The notes under the pieces were generated by a model. The model had not been told where the DNA came from. It did not search any database and worked only from the letters and a program-made list of their open reading frames with translations. Shown in pieces: positions 42,858-52,378 of a DNA stretch of 64,000 nucleotides (positions are counted from its first letter, which is position 1; each line of letters starts with the position of its first letter). Source of the DNA: CALKZN01 sp964633815 (GTDB lineage: Bacteria > Pseudomonadota > Gammaproteobacteria > Arenicellales > Arenicellaceae); NCBI GenBank assembly GCA_964633815.1, contig CAZWHW010000009.1:10126-74125 (forward strand), written 5' to 3'. The position numbers and the translations under genes were made by a program.

Positions 42858-44548
42858 AAATGCTTTCCCAACATTTCTTGCGCATGAGCAAGTGTGTTTT
42901 GGGTAATATCAATCCCACCAAGCATCCGTGCAATTTCTTGAACTCTTTCACTTTCAGTTAACATGCGAATATTGGTTGCAGTTATTTGCGCGGATTGATT
43001 GGCATCTTTGTTAACAGATAAGTGTTGCGAGCCTTTGGCCGCGACTTGAGGTAAATGCGTGATGCATAGCACTTGGCTAGTTTTAGCGAGTACTTGTAAA
43101 CTATTCCCTACGACTTCAGCCGTGCTGCCACCAACACCAACATCCACTTCATCAAATATTAATGTAGGGGCACGGCGGATATGGCCTTCTAAAATTTGAA
43201 TTGCTAAGCTTATTCTGGAAAGTTCCCCACCAGACGCCACTTTGTTTAAGGCTTGGGCTGGCATGCCAGGATTGCCAGAGCTTAAAAATTCAATATTATC
43301 TATGCCGAATGAATTGAGTTTTTTTAATTCTTGTTGATGGAAGTGTACTTCGAATTTTCCGCCTTTCATGCCAAGTCGCTGCATTTGCTCGGTGACATGA
43401 TTACTAAGCATTTCTCCTGCATGTTTACGTGCAGAAGAGACTGTAGCAGCAATGTCATTGAATTTTGTGATGAGTGCCTTGATTTCTTTTTCCAGGTTCT
43501 CAGGAGATTGTATAAATTGTTTTATCGTAGTTAGTTCCTGACTTAATCTTTCATATAAACTGCCTAACGTATTTTCTTTACAACGATGTTTGCGCGCTAA
43601 ATCAATCAAATTGTTCATTCTTTGCTCAAGAAAATGAAGCCTTTCAGGATCAAGTTCTGTGCGGTTGGCTGCAAGGCGAATGTCTTGGTTTGCCTCTTGA
43701 ATGTTGGCAAGTGCAGTATCTAATAGGTTCGCTGCATTTTCTAACTCTGGATCGTATGCTTTGAGCTCCATGATTTTCTCATTACAACGCCCAAGCAACG
43801 ATTCGATATTGGATTCGTCATTTTCACTTAAATCAAATTGCACAGCTTGATAGCCATCCAGCAATTCTTGTGCATTGCTGAGCCTTGAATATTCAGCATC
43901 CAATTCAAAAAATTCGCCATCAGTGACTTCGAGATCCTCAAGCTCTTGAATTTGAAAGCTAAGTAAGTCTATTTTGGCTGTATTTTCTTGGGCATTTATT
44001 TGTGCGTTTTCAGCTTGCGATTTTAAGTTCTTAATCTCTGTATAAAGCGAGTTTAGTTGTTCTAGCTGTTGGTTGTGATTAGGATGGTGTTGTATCGCTA
44101 GCTCGTCAATAATTTTTAGTTGATGAGTTTTATTTAATAGTTGTTGGTGTTCATGTTGACCATGCAAGTCAATTAATTGTGAGCCGAGCACTTTTAATTG
44201 TGACAGGTTGGCAGGGTGTCCATTGATATAAGTCTTTGAACCTTTATCACGTTTAATCACGCGGCGGATAATGCAATTATTTTCATCATCAAAATCGTTT
44301 TCGATTAGCCACGCTTGAACATGATCAAGTCCACTGAGAGAAAAGTCAGCATAAACATTACAAGCCTCTTGATCATGGCGAATCAAGGCATTGTCTGCAC
44401 GGCTGCCAAGCATCAAGGCTAATGCTTTTAGAATTACTGATTTGCCGGCTCCTGTTTCACCAGTTATTACCGTCAACCCAGCCTCGAAATCTATTTTAGC
44501 AGCTTCGATAACAGCAAGGTTTTTGATAGAAAGTGACAGTAATGCCAC
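42854..44548 (-). CDS. recN: DNA repair protein RecN
   Basis: RecN is an SMC-like ATPase that holds and aligns broken DNA ends for RecA-dependent repair. The 564-residue protein has Walker A ITGETGAGKS at 28-37, long coiled-coil arms in the middle (about 145-390), and the C-terminal ATPase lobe with signature ASGGELSRISLAIQIL and Walker B TLIFDEVDVGVGG. Its ATG overlaps the nadK stop by one base, the classical nadK-recN pair. It overlaps the GNAT gene downstream. Confidence 0.97.
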   Translation of the reverse strand: MALLSLSIKNLAVIEAAKIDFEAGLTVITGETGAGKSVILKALALMLGSRADNALIRHDQEACNVYADFSLSGLDHVQAWLIENDFDDENNCIIRRVIKRDKGSKTYINGHPANLSQLKVLGSQLIDLHGQHEHQQLLNKTHQLKIIDELAIQHHPNHNQQLEQLNSLYTEIKNLKSQAENAQINAQENTAKIDLLSFQIQELEDLEVTDGEFFELDAEYSRLSNAQELLDGYQAVQFDLSENDESNIESLLGRCNEKIMELKAYDPELENAANLLDTALANIQEANQDIRLAANRTELDPERLHFLEQRMNNLIDLARKHRCKENTLGSLYERLSQELTTIKQFIQSPENLEKEIKALITKFNDIAATVSSARKHAGEMLSNHVTEQMQRLGMKGGKFEVHFHQQELKKLNSFGIDNIEFLSSGNPGMPAQALNKVASGGELSRISLAIQILEGHIRRAPTLIFDEVDVGVGGSTAEVVGNSLQVLAKTSQVLCITHLPQVAAKGSQHLSVNKDANQSAQITATNIRMLTESERVQEIARMLGGIDITQNTLAHAQEMLGKHL

Positions 44549-45417
44549 TAGTGAATTTCTCCCCAGTTTAATTTGCTACGCAGCGTAGCATAGTATTCAT
44601 GATTTGCTGGCTTGACCATGTTGACTTTGCGCTGGTCTTTTTTAATTTGAATCAAATCACCTTCTTCAGGACGATAAGATATCAAACCATCGGCAGAGAT
44701 ATGACTTGATTGGACATTGGCCTCATCAAGTTTAAATTCAATCAAACTATCAGCAGGGATGACGATAGGTCGGTTTGATAGGGTGTGCGGTGATATAGGC
44801 ACAATGACAACAGTATCAAGCCCAGGTTGAATAATAGGTCCTCCAGCTGCTAATGCATAGGCAGTTGAACCTGTGGGTGTTGATACGATTACTCCATCTG
44901 AACGAGAACGATTGAGAAAAATTTTGTCAACAAAACAACGCCAATGCAATAATTTTGCATGAGTATCTCGACCAATGACGAATTCATTAAAAGCAATATC
45001 TGAATGAATGATTTTGTCGTTGTTAATGACATCCATACGTAAAATCATTCGTTCTTCAATCGAATACTTACCATTAAGGATGGAAGCAATTGATGAGGTC
45101 ATGTCAGAAACACCAATGTCCGTTAAAAACCCTAATGTGCCCAGATTAATGCCGACAATCGGCACTGCGTGAGCGGCAAACAAACGGCCAACATGTAACA
45201 TAGTGCCATCACCACCAATGACAATTGCCAAGTCTAGCTTGTTTAGGTCTTCTGCAGTGATTTGTAAGTTAGACAAATCACTTAAAATCTCTTTAGAGGT
45301 TGTGCCCCCAAGCAGAACAGTTTTGCCTTTTGTTGTAAGGAAATTAGATAACTCGGTGACTGCATCTTTTACAGTCGAGTCATTATATTTTCCATAAATT
45401 CCAATAGTGTTGAACAT
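44548..45417 (-). CDS. nadK: NAD kinase
   Basis: NadK phosphorylates NAD+ to NADP+. The 289-residue protein has the catalytic GGDGT motif in VIGGDGTMLHVGR (about 68-72), GINLGTLGFLTDI, the NE/D segment FNEFVIGRD, and DGVIVSTPTGSTAYALAAGGPI. Length is standard. It heads the leftward nadK-recN-GNAT group and is divergent from hrcA across 235 bases in which I see no CIRCE or other named site. Confidence 0.97.
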   Translation of the reverse strand: MFNTIGIYGKYNDSTVKDAVTELSNFLTTKGKTVLLGGTTSKEILSDLSNLQITAEDLNKLDLAIVIGGDGTMLHVGRLFAAHAVPIVGINLGTLGFLTDIGVSDMTSSIASILNGKYSIEERMILRMDVINNDKIIHSDIAFNEFVIGRDTHAKLLHWRCFVDKIFLNRSRSDGVIVSTPTGSTAYALAAGGPIIQPGLDTVVIVPISPHTLSNRPIVIPADSLIEFKLDEANVQSSHISADGLISYRPEEGDLIQIKKDQRKVNMVKPANHEYYATLRSKLNWGEIH

Positions 45418-45652
45418 GTTTATTATTCTGCAGTTTTGTCAAGTTATACATGTATTGAATGTTGTTTGATTGTCGCCAATTTAGCACCTGTTTGTCCAGC
45501 GTAAAAAATGATTCCGATGGTTTTATCAAACATGGTTGAAGATAAAACGAGTTAAAAAATATCAGCCATGATATTCTCTCAGAAATCCATAGATTGAGAT
45601 TTTAAGCGATTAGCGTTTCAAATATTTGTTAAAGACTTTTGTATATAGACTT

Positions 45653-46684
45653 ATGACTGGTGAGAACCGCGCAGATATTATTTTAAAAAACATCGTTCAA
45701 CTTTATGTTCGTGATGGGCAGCCGATTGGGTCAACCAAGCTTGCTAATAAAATCGATTTGTCCGTATCTTCAGCGACAATTCGTAATGTGATGGCTGATT
45801 TGGAAGCTCAAGGATTGATTGTTTCACCGCATACTTCAGCTGGACGAATTCCTACTGCCAAAGGCTATCGAATGTTTGTTGATAGTTATGTACGTGCTGC
45901 GCCTTTAAATAAGCAAACTGTCGCATCGTTAAATGACGAATTTATGGATGAATCTGACCCCGATGTGTTGATCAAAAAAGCATCGAACGCTTTATCGCAA
46001 ATGACTGAATTTGCGGGTGTGGTCATGATTCCGAATCAAAATGTTGCTCGTTTTAGACAAATTGAATTTATGCCATTATCAGCTAATCGAGTCTTGTCTA
46101 TTTTAGTCACTGAAGATGGTAGAGTGCAAAACCGTGTCATCACTTTAAGCCGAAATTATCAAGAATCTGAGCTAATTGAAGCTGCAAATTATTTTAATCA
46201 TCTGTATGCCGGCTCAAACCTTAGTGACGTACGCGAAAAGTTAATTGATGACATTCAACAAGACAATGAAGAAATGCATCGTATTACAAAAAATGCGATG
46301 GATCTTGCTAAAAAAGCATTAGTTGATGAAGAAGACAGTAAAGCGGATGTCATGCTTAGTGGCGAACAAAAGCTTTTGGATGTGCCAGATCTTTGTCAGA
46401 TTGAAACGCTACAAAAACTTTTTAATGTATTTAAAACCAAACAAGATTTACTGGATCTTTTAGATAGGAGCATGAAAACAGATGGCGTGAACATATATAT
46501 TGGTGAAGAATCGGGTTATGGTGCTTTAGATGATTGTAGTATTGTCACGAAAACTTATGAAGTGGAAGGTGATGTTGTTGGCACCTTGGGCGTGATTGGT
46601 CCGACACGTATGGCATATTCAAACGTAATATCAGTTGTAGATATAACAGCCAAACTGTTGAGCAATGCTTTAAGCAAGGAATAA
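45653..46684 (+). CDS. hrcA: Heat-inducible transcription repressor HrcA
   Basis: HrcA represses chaperone operons by binding CIRCE operators and is itself kept active by GroEL. From ATG 45653 the protein has 343 residues. It has a winged-helix N-terminus (YVRDGQPIGSTKLANKIDLSVSSATIRNVMADLEAQGLIVSPHTSAGRIPTAKGYRMFVDS), a GAF-like middle domain, and the end signature SGYGALDDCSIVTKTYEVEGDVVGTLGVIGPTRMAY. I find no CIRCE element upstream of hrcA, grpE or dnaK, so its targets, probably groESL, may be elsewhere. Its own start is preceded by no strong Shine-Dalgarno sequence. Confidence 0.94.
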   Translation: MTGENRADIILKNIVQLYVRDGQPIGSTKLANKIDLSVSSATIRNVMADLEAQGLIVSPHTSAGRIPTAKGYRMFVDSYVRAAPLNKQTVASLNDEFMDESDPDVLIKKASNALSQMTEFAGVVMIPNQNVARFRQIEFMPLSANRVLSILVTEDGRVQNRVITLSRNYQESELIEAANYFNHLYAGSNLSDVREKLIDDIQQDNEEMHRITKNAMDLAKKALVDEEDSKADVMLSGEQKLLDVPDLCQIETLQKLFNVFKTKQDLLDLLDRSMKTDGVNIYIGEESGYGALDDCSIVTKTYEVEGDVVGTLGVIGPTRMAYSNVISVVDITAKLLSNALSKE

Positions 46685-46832
46685 TTGTTCAATTCTTGTT
46701 AAAAATTCTAGTATATATGTCTTTTGTTTAAGGCAAGAAATTTAAATAGAACCGCGTCGAAGTAACGCCTGCATCCGTTCTATAATTAAAATTTTCTGTT
46801 GTTAACTTTATATGAAAAAAATCTATTTTATT

Positions 46833-46861
46833 CTTGAAGTTCATTTCTGACGCCCCATGTG
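46833..46861 (+). promoter_or_regulatory. Sigma-32 promoter of grpE
   Basis: CTTGAAG (46833-46839), a 13-base spacer and CCCCATGTG (46853-46861) match the heat-shock consensus CTTGAAA-N13/14-CCCCATnT. It lies 120 bases before the grpE start codon. Confidence 0.88.
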
Positions 46862-46980
46862 TAGACCAGCAAAATAGAGCTTAAAATTGATAGTTCAATT
46901 GTAGGCTTAATCATATCCAAATGGTTTTTATATAGTAATCAATTGGTGCAAACTAATTAAGTAAAACATCGTGTTAAGTT

Positions 46981-47589
46981 ATGTCGAATACTGAAAATAA
47001 AGACGCTTCGCAAGAAGCGCATGATCAAACGGTCGAAGCTAGCGAAGTCACTGCTGAAAAAGAGACAGCGTCTGAAACGCAACAGGCAGAAAATTCTGAG
47101 CCTGAAATTGTTGAAGATACAGTCGAATCTCTACAAGCAGAACTCGAAACGCAACAAGCACAATTTACCGATCAATTGTTGCGAGTAAAAGCAGAAATGG
47201 AAAATGTGCGACGTCGTTCAGACAAGCAAGTTTCTGATAGTCGCAAATATGCAAATGAGGCGTTGGCTAAAGAGCTAATCAATGTCAGAGACTCATTGCA
47301 AATCGCTAGTGAAACAGAAATTGAATCTGACGATAGCGATGCTGTGAAAAGTATGCGAGAAGGTTTGGAGCTGACATTGAAACAGTTGGATTCTTTGTTT
47401 GATAAATTCTCAATCATCGAGCTAAGTCCAGCAGCTGGCGATAAATTAGACCCGAATTTACATCAAGCAATGACTATGGTTCCTAGTGATGACGTTGCAC
47501 CTGGCAGTGTGGTTAATACGATTCAACGTGGTTATCAATTGCATGACAGATTGCTACGTCCCGCAATGGTCGTAGTTGCTCAGAAATAA
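46981..47589 (+). CDS. grpE: Nucleotide exchange factor GrpE
   Basis: GrpE releases ADP from DnaK and acts as a thermosensor. The 202-residue protein has an acidic, disordered N-terminus (about 1-50), a long coiled-coil (TQQAQFTDQLLRVKAEMENVRRRSDKQV) and the C-terminal beta domain with SPAAGDKLDPNLHQAMTMVPSDDVAPGSVVNTIQRGYQLHDRLLRPAMVVVAQ. It is driven by its own heat-shock promoter and followed by dnaK across 157 bases with a second one. Confidence 0.97.
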   Translation: MSNTENKDASQEAHDQTVEASEVTAEKETASETQQAENSEPEIVEDTVESLQAELETQQAQFTDQLLRVKAEMENVRRRSDKQVSDSRKYANEALAKELINVRDSLQIASETEIESDDSDAVKSMREGLELTLKQLDSLFDKFSIIELSPAAGDKLDPNLHQAMTMVPSDDVAPGSVVNTIQRGYQLHDRLLRPAMVVVAQK

Positions 47590-47631
47590 CATAACAGTCA
47601 GTGGTAATTAGCTTGCTTATTTTTCGATTTG

Positions 47632-47660
47632 CTTGAAATTAAAATAGCCATCCCCACTTA
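47632..47660 (+). promoter_or_regulatory. Sigma-32 promoter of dnaK
   Basis: CTTGAAA (47632-47638), a 13-base spacer and CCCCACTTA (47652-47660) closely match the sigma-32 consensus, 87 bases before the dnaK ATG. Confidence 0.88.
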
Positions 47661-47746
47661 CAGTTCAGAATAGAAATAAACAGTTTATCGCTGCTTTACA
47701 AAACTTAAACAAGTAAACCAGCATCAAATATTGAGAGGTATTTAAC

Positions 47747-49687
47747 ATGGGTAAAATTATTGGAATTGACTTAGGTACAACAAATTCATGTGTTGCAGTC
47801 ATGGATGGCGACAAGCCACGCGTGATTGAAAACAGTGAAGGTGATCGCACCACGCCATCATATGTAGCATTTGCTGATGAGGAAGTGTTGGTTGGCCAAG
47901 CGGCAAAACGTCAATCTGTGACTAATCCAGATAAAACATTATATGCAGTTAAGCGTTTAATCGGCCGTAAGTTTGATGAGAAAGTGGTTCAGCGTGATAA
48001 AGATTTGATGCCATATAAGATCGTTAAGGCTAAGAATGGAGATGCATGGGTTGAAGTGGACGGCAATCAAATGGCTGCACCAGAAATCTCAGCCCGAGTT
48101 TTGCAAAAAATGAAATCAACTGCTGAAGAATTTTTGGGTGAAGAAGTCACGGAAGCAGTTGTGACTGTGCCAGCTTATTTCAATGATTCACAGCGTCAAG
48201 CTACTAAAGATGCGGGCAAGATTGCTGGTCTTGATGTCAAACGAATTATTAATGAGCCAACAGCTGCGGCTTTGGCTTATGGAATGGATAAAGCTGCCAA
48301 AGGCGATAGCAAAATTGTTGTATATGACTTGGGTGGTGGCACATTTGATGTTTCGATCATTGAAATTGCTGAAATTGATGGTGAATATCAATTTGAAGTG
48401 TTAGCAACCAATGGTGACACTTTCCTAGGTGGTGAAGATTTTGATAATCGCATCATCGAATATTTGGCTGATGAGTTTAAAAAAGATCAGAATTTTGACC
48501 TGAAAGGCGATCCATTAGCAATGCAGCGTTTAAAAGATGCTGCTGAAAAAGCTAAGATTGAATTATCTTCAAGTTCACAAACTGAAGTGAACTTGCCATA
48601 TATCACCGCTGATGCCAGTGGGCCTAAGCATTTGGTCATGAAATTGACTCGTGCCAAGCTCGAAGCTTTGGTTGAGGATTTGGTTTCTCGCAGTATTGAG
48701 CCATGTAAAGTAGCTTTAAAAGACGCTGGTCTTGCTGCCAGTGATTTAAATGAAGTGATTTTAGTTGGTGGTCAAACTCGTATGCCGAAAGTTCAAGAAG
48801 CGGTTGCCGAATTTTTTGGTAAAGAACCACGTAAAGATGTTAACCCAGATGAAGCTGTAGCATTGGGTGCTGCAATTCAAGGTGGTGTTTTAGGTGGTGA
48901 TGTTACTGACGTATTATTGCTAGATGTTACACCTTTGTCTCTTGGTATTGAGACTATGGGCGGTGTAATGACTAAGTTGGTTGAGAAAAACACAACTATC
49001 CCAACCAATGCAAGCCAAGTCTTTTCAACTGCTGAAGATAATCAAAATGCTGTGACTGTACATGTTTTGCAAGGCGAGCGTGAAATGGCTAATGGCAATA
49101 AATCATTAGGACAATTCAATTTGTCAGATATACCGCCAGCTCCGCGTGGCACGCCTCAAATTGAAGTCACATTTGATATTGATGCAAACGGTATTTTGAA
49201 TGTTTCTGCTAAAGACAAAGCAACTGGTAAAGAAAATAAGATCGAAATTAAATCAAGCTCTGGCTTGAGTGAAGAAGAGATTGAAGCAATGGTTGCTGAT
49301 GCTGAAGCGCATGCAGATGAAGACAAAAAAGCCAAAGAGTTGGTTGAAGCACGTAATCAAGCTGAACAAATGGTTCACAGTGTTAAAAAGACACTTGGTG
49401 AAGCAGAAGACAAGGTTGATGCGGATGAAAAAGAGAAAATTGAAGCTGCAATTGCTGAGGTTGAGGAATCAGTCAAAGGCGATGATGTTGAAAACATTAA
49501 CGCTAAAGTACAAATTTTAATGGAAGCAAGTCATAAATTGGCAGAAGCAATGTATGCTGAACAAGGTGGCGCTGAAGCGCCAGCCGGTGAAGATGCTGCG
49601 GATGACAATGTGGTTGATGCGGAATTTGAAGAAGTCAAAGATGATGCGGACAGCTCATCAGATGATGATAACTCTAAAGACGCTTAA
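47747..49687 (+). CDS. dnaK: Chaperone DnaK (Hsp70)
   Basis: DnaK binds exposed hydrophobic segments of client proteins in an ATP-driven cycle with DnaJ and GrpE. The 646-residue protein begins IIGIDLGTTNSCVAVMDG, has the conserved VYDLGGGTFDVSI and ILVGGQTRMPKVQ in the ATPase domain, the linker VLLLDVTPLSLGIE, and the substrate domain. It ends in a Gly/Asp-rich tail with EFEEVKDD, as in proteobacterial DnaK. It is preceded by a sigma-32 promoter and followed by a hairpin before dnaJ. Confidence 0.98.
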   Translation: MGKIIGIDLGTTNSCVAVMDGDKPRVIENSEGDRTTPSYVAFADEEVLVGQAAKRQSVTNPDKTLYAVKRLIGRKFDEKVVQRDKDLMPYKIVKAKNGDAWVEVDGNQMAAPEISARVLQKMKSTAEEFLGEEVTEAVVTVPAYFNDSQRQATKDAGKIAGLDVKRIINEPTAAALAYGMDKAAKGDSKIVVYDLGGGTFDVSIIEIAEIDGEYQFEVLATNGDTFLGGEDFDNRIIEYLADEFKKDQNFDLKGDPLAMQRLKDAAEKAKIELSSSSQTEVNLPYITADASGPKHLVMKLTRAKLEALVEDLVSRSIEPCKVALKDAGLAASDLNEVILVGGQTRMPKVQEAVAEFFGKEPRKDVNPDEAVALGAAIQGGVLGGDVTDVLLLDVTPLSLGIETMGGVMTKLVEKNTTIPTNASQVFSTAEDNQNAVTVHVLQGEREMANGNKSLGQFNLSDIPPAPRGTPQIEVTFDIDANGILNVSAKDKATGKENKIEIKSSSGLSEEEIEAMVADAEAHADEDKKAKELVEARNQAEQMVHSVKKTLGEAEDKVDADEKEKIEAAIAEVEESVKGDDVENINAKVQILMEASHKLAEAMYAEQGGAEAPAGEDAADDNVVDAEFEEVKDDADSSSDDDNSKDA

Positions 49688-49708
49688 TCATTAGTTTTAT
49701 TTGAGAAG

Positions 49709-49745
49709 GGCCGCTTGGTTGTTTTGATTGCAACTAGCGGCTTTT
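49709..49745 (+). terminator. Stem-loop between dnaK and dnaJ
   Basis: GCCGCT (49710-49715) pairs with AGCGGC (49736-49741), with further imperfect pairing of GGTTG and CAACT inside, then TTTT. It may partly terminate the dnaK transcript and lower dnaJ expression. Confidence 0.6.
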
Positions 49746-49809
49746 CTGATAAAGGCTATTTTTTCAATAATTTGTTCTATTTATAAATACGTAAGAAGTG
49801 AGAAATTAA

Positions 49810-50937
49810 ATGTCGAAACGGGATTATTACGAAGTATTAGAAGTTGATCGCAATGTTTCTGAATCAGACTTGAAAAAGGCTTATCGTCGCAAGTCAATGA
49901 AGCATCACCCTGATCGTAACCCAGGTGATGCGGAGGCAGAGAAAAAATTTAAAGAATCGAAAGAAGCTTATGAAGTGCTTTCAGATAGCCAAAAGCGCGC
50001 GGCTTACGATCAATATGGACATGCAGGTGTTGATCCATCCATGGGCGCTGGCGCAGGAGCAGGTGGCTTTGGTGATTCATTTAGTGACATTTTTGGAGAT
50101 ATTTTTGGCGGGGGTGCTGGAGGCGGGCAACGTCAACGACAGCGCCGAGGTGCTGACTTAGCTCATGAAATACAAATGACTTTGGAAGATGCGGTGCGCG
50201 GCAAAGAAGTTAATATTTCCGTGCGCCGTCACACGAAGTGTTCAACTTGTGGCGGTACTGGGGCGAAAAAAGGCACTGAAGCAAAAACCTGTGGCACCTG
50301 TAATGGCACTGGCCAAGTCAGAATGTCGCAAGGTTTTTTTGCAGTTCAACAAACATGTCCAACTTGTCATGGCAAGGGTAAGGTAATTACTGATCCTTGT
50401 GGAACTTGTCATGGTTCAGGTCTTGAACAAGAAACCAAGAAATTGGCTGTCAAAATTCCGGCAGGAGTCGACAATGGCGATCAAATTCGTTTGTCAGGTG
50501 AAGGTGATGCGCCACAAGGTGGTGGTGTGCGCGGCGACTTGTATGTGACGGTAAGCGTCAAGCCACATGATATTTTTGAACGTGATAGCGTTGATTTATA
50601 TTGTGATGTGCCAGTTGCCTATTCGACGTTAGTGCTGGGTGGCGAGATTGAAGTTCCTACTTTAGATGGTAGAGCGAAACTTAAAATACCAGCTGGCACA
50701 CAATCAGGTAAGCAATTTCGATTACGTGGTAAAGGTGTTAGTAATGTCCGCGCGCAAGGATATGTTGGAGATCAATATTGTCGTATTTTGGTTGAAACGC
50801 CCGTTAATTTAAATAAAGAGCAAAAAGAACTATTGAAGCAATTTGATGAATCTTTGCTTGAAGGTGGTTCAAAACATTGCCCACAAAATAGTTCATGGAC
50901 TGATAGAGTAAAGAACTTTTTTGAAGATATTATTTGA
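49810..50937 (+). CDS. dnaJ: Chaperone DnaJ (Hsp40)
   Basis: DnaJ delivers substrates to DnaK and stimulates its ATPase. The 375-residue protein has the J domain (1-70) with HHPDRNPGD, a Gly/Phe-rich linker (GAGAGAGGFGDSFSDIFGDIFGG), four CxxCxGxG zinc motifs (CSTCGGTG, CGTCNGTG, CPTCHGKG, CGTCHGSG), and the two C-terminal substrate-binding barrels. It lies 122 bases downstream of dnaK. Confidence 0.98.
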   Translation: MSKRDYYEVLEVDRNVSESDLKKAYRRKSMKHHPDRNPGDAEAEKKFKESKEAYEVLSDSQKRAAYDQYGHAGVDPSMGAGAGAGGFGDSFSDIFGDIFGGGAGGGQRQRQRRGADLAHEIQMTLEDAVRGKEVNISVRRHTKCSTCGGTGAKKGTEAKTCGTCNGTGQVRMSQGFFAVQQTCPTCHGKGKVITDPCGTCHGSGLEQETKKLAVKIPAGVDNGDQIRLSGEGDAPQGGGVRGDLYVTVSVKPHDIFERDSVDLYCDVPVAYSTLVLGGEIEVPTLDGRAKLKIPAGTQSGKQFRLRGKGVSNVRAQGYVGDQYCRILVETPVNLNKEQKELLKQFDESLLEGGSKHCPQNSSWTDRVKNFFEDII

Positions 50938-50971
50938 GAATTCTAATATACATTTTCATGCCGATATGAAT

Positions 50972-51006
50972 TAAAAAAGCCAGAACAATTTGTTCTGGCT
51001 TTTTTT
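50972..51006. terminator. Bidirectional terminator between dnaJ and the TRAP binding protein
   Basis: AGCCAGAACA (50978-50987) pairs perfectly with TGTTCTGGCT (50991-51000) across a 3-base loop. Six A on the left and seven T on the right allow it to act in both directions for the convergent genes. Confidence 0.92.
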
Positions 51007-51027
51007 GTATTAAGAATTCCAAAGTGT

Positions 51028-52122
51028 TTATAAACCACCGGCATTACTCAAATATGCCAAATCAGAGAATCGTGTCCACAATCTTTGTTGCTCAAGATGC
51101 TGTTGCATTGAGTCAATGATTTGTCGGGTTAAACCGTCTGGACTTTTGTCTGCAAGCTCAGTAGTTAACCGTGCATGTTCCTGTTTTAGTGCTCTTAATA
51201 CTTTATTGGGTAATGAGCGTATTTGTAATTTCGGGAAATCAGTTAGCAATGATTGCATTTTTTTGCCATTTTCACTGACTATTTTTGTGAACGTGTCATA
51301 CGCTGCTAATCGCATAGCCGTTTTCAAAATAAATTGATTTTTCTTAGATAGTTTTTTATAAGAATCTGGGTTCACCATAAACATCATTTCAGAACTTGGT
51401 GAATGCCATCCAACATAATAGTATTTGCTGACTTCAGGAAAGCCTAAACCTAGATCAATCGCCGGTCCCACTAATTCAACGGCATCTAGTTTTTTTGTGG
51501 CTAAAGCTTCTTTTAGTTCACTAACTGGCGGGTTAATTATTTCTACACCTAATCCTTCCATGACTTGCCCAGCCAACCCAGGTAGGCGCATTTTTAAGCC
51601 TTTGAGATCTTCTACAGTACGTATTTCACGATTAAACCAGCCTATCATTTGATGGCCTGAATTGCCGCCTGGAAACGCCATGATTCCGTGCTTATTATAA
51701 ACCTTGTTCATCAGTTCAAGGCCGCCACCTTCATAGAACCAAGAATAGAGTTCAGGAGTTACCATGCCAAATGGCACGGCACTAAAAAATACGGTATCTT
51801 GATCTTTTTTCTTCCAAAAATTTGAGGCGCTATGGCCCATGTCGTATTTGCCTTCCTTAACAAAGTCAAAAATTGCTTTGGTATTTCCATGGGCTTTTTT
51901 ATCTATCAATTTTATTTCGAAATTTCCTCCAGAAATTGAGTCTACAATTTCAGCTAAACGATAGGTTGGATAGCCTAATAGACTTTTCCCGCTCCAATGT
52001 TGGGCAAATTCCCAAGTCACTTTATCGCTTTGTGCGACTACTGGGTTGGCGGAAAAAAAGAAGCTTGTTAATAATAGTGAAGCAATCACCAAAGTTTTTT
52101 TCAATATGTATTTTGTTTTCAT
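51028..52122 (-). CDS. TRAP transporter solute-binding protein (DctP/TakP-like), copy 2
   Basis: The 364-residue paralogue of the protein at 29.5-30.6 kb has a signal peptide starting at ATG 52122 (behind AGGT) and ending near VVAQ. It shares the blocks VTWEFAQHWSG, YDMGHSASNFWKKKDQD, FPGGNSGHQMIGWFNREI (ligand arginine region), LKGLKMRLPGLAG and LDAVELVGPAIDLGLGFPEVS, and the same spacing to the end (WTRFSDLAYLSNAG). Again no DctQ or DctM gene is adjacent. It probably binds a 2-oxoacid or related carboxylate. A longer in-frame start at 52176 is less likely because it would precede the signal peptide. Confidence 0.9.
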   Translation of the reverse strand: MKTKYILKKTLVIASLLLTSFFFSANPVVAQSDKVTWEFAQHWSGKSLLGYPTYRLAEIVDSISGGNFEIKLIDKKAHGNTKAIFDFVKEGKYDMGHSASNFWKKKDQDTVFFSAVPFGMVTPELYSWFYEGGGLELMNKVYNKHGIMAFPGGNSGHQMIGWFNREIRTVEDLKGLKMRLPGLAGQVMEGLGVEIINPPVSELKEALATKKLDAVELVGPAIDLGLGFPEVSKYYYVGWHSPSSEMMFMVNPDSYKKLSKKNQFILKTAMRLAAYDTFTKIVSENGKKMQSLLTDFPKLQIRSLPNKVLRALKQEHARLTTELADKSPDGLTRQIIDSMQQHLEQQRLWTRFSDLAYLSNAGGL

Positions 52123-52167
52123 GTGAGTACCTATCTGTTGTTGTAAGAATGCTGTATTCATCATAGA

Positions 52168-52197
52168 ACAAAACATATGTCAAAGACAAAACATATG
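52168..52197. repeat. Two 12-bp direct repeats upstream of the TRAP binding protein
   Basis: ACAAAACATATG occurs at 52168-52179 and 52186-52197, an 18-base period, 46 bases upstream of the start codon at 52122. It could be a regulator site; there is no further evidence. Confidence 0.45.
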
Positions 52198-52378
52198 CCA
52201 ACTATGTCTAAGCTGCCTGAATCATTTGTGAGCATCGCTCTTAATTATTTTAGAAAATAAATTCTTCTTGAATTTGAAAAGAGTTCAAGATTTTTTGTTC
52301 AGCTATAACGTTGTAACGATATGAAAAAATAGATGATATGAATCAAGATTGTGTAATTAATCTTGATGTTGGTTGTTG

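Noticed and set aside
45485..45515. TTAGCACC followed nine bases later by a TAA-ending segment, considered as a CIRCE element before hrcA.
   Set aside because: Only the left half matches TTAGCACTC; the right half differs from GAGTGCTAA at most positions.
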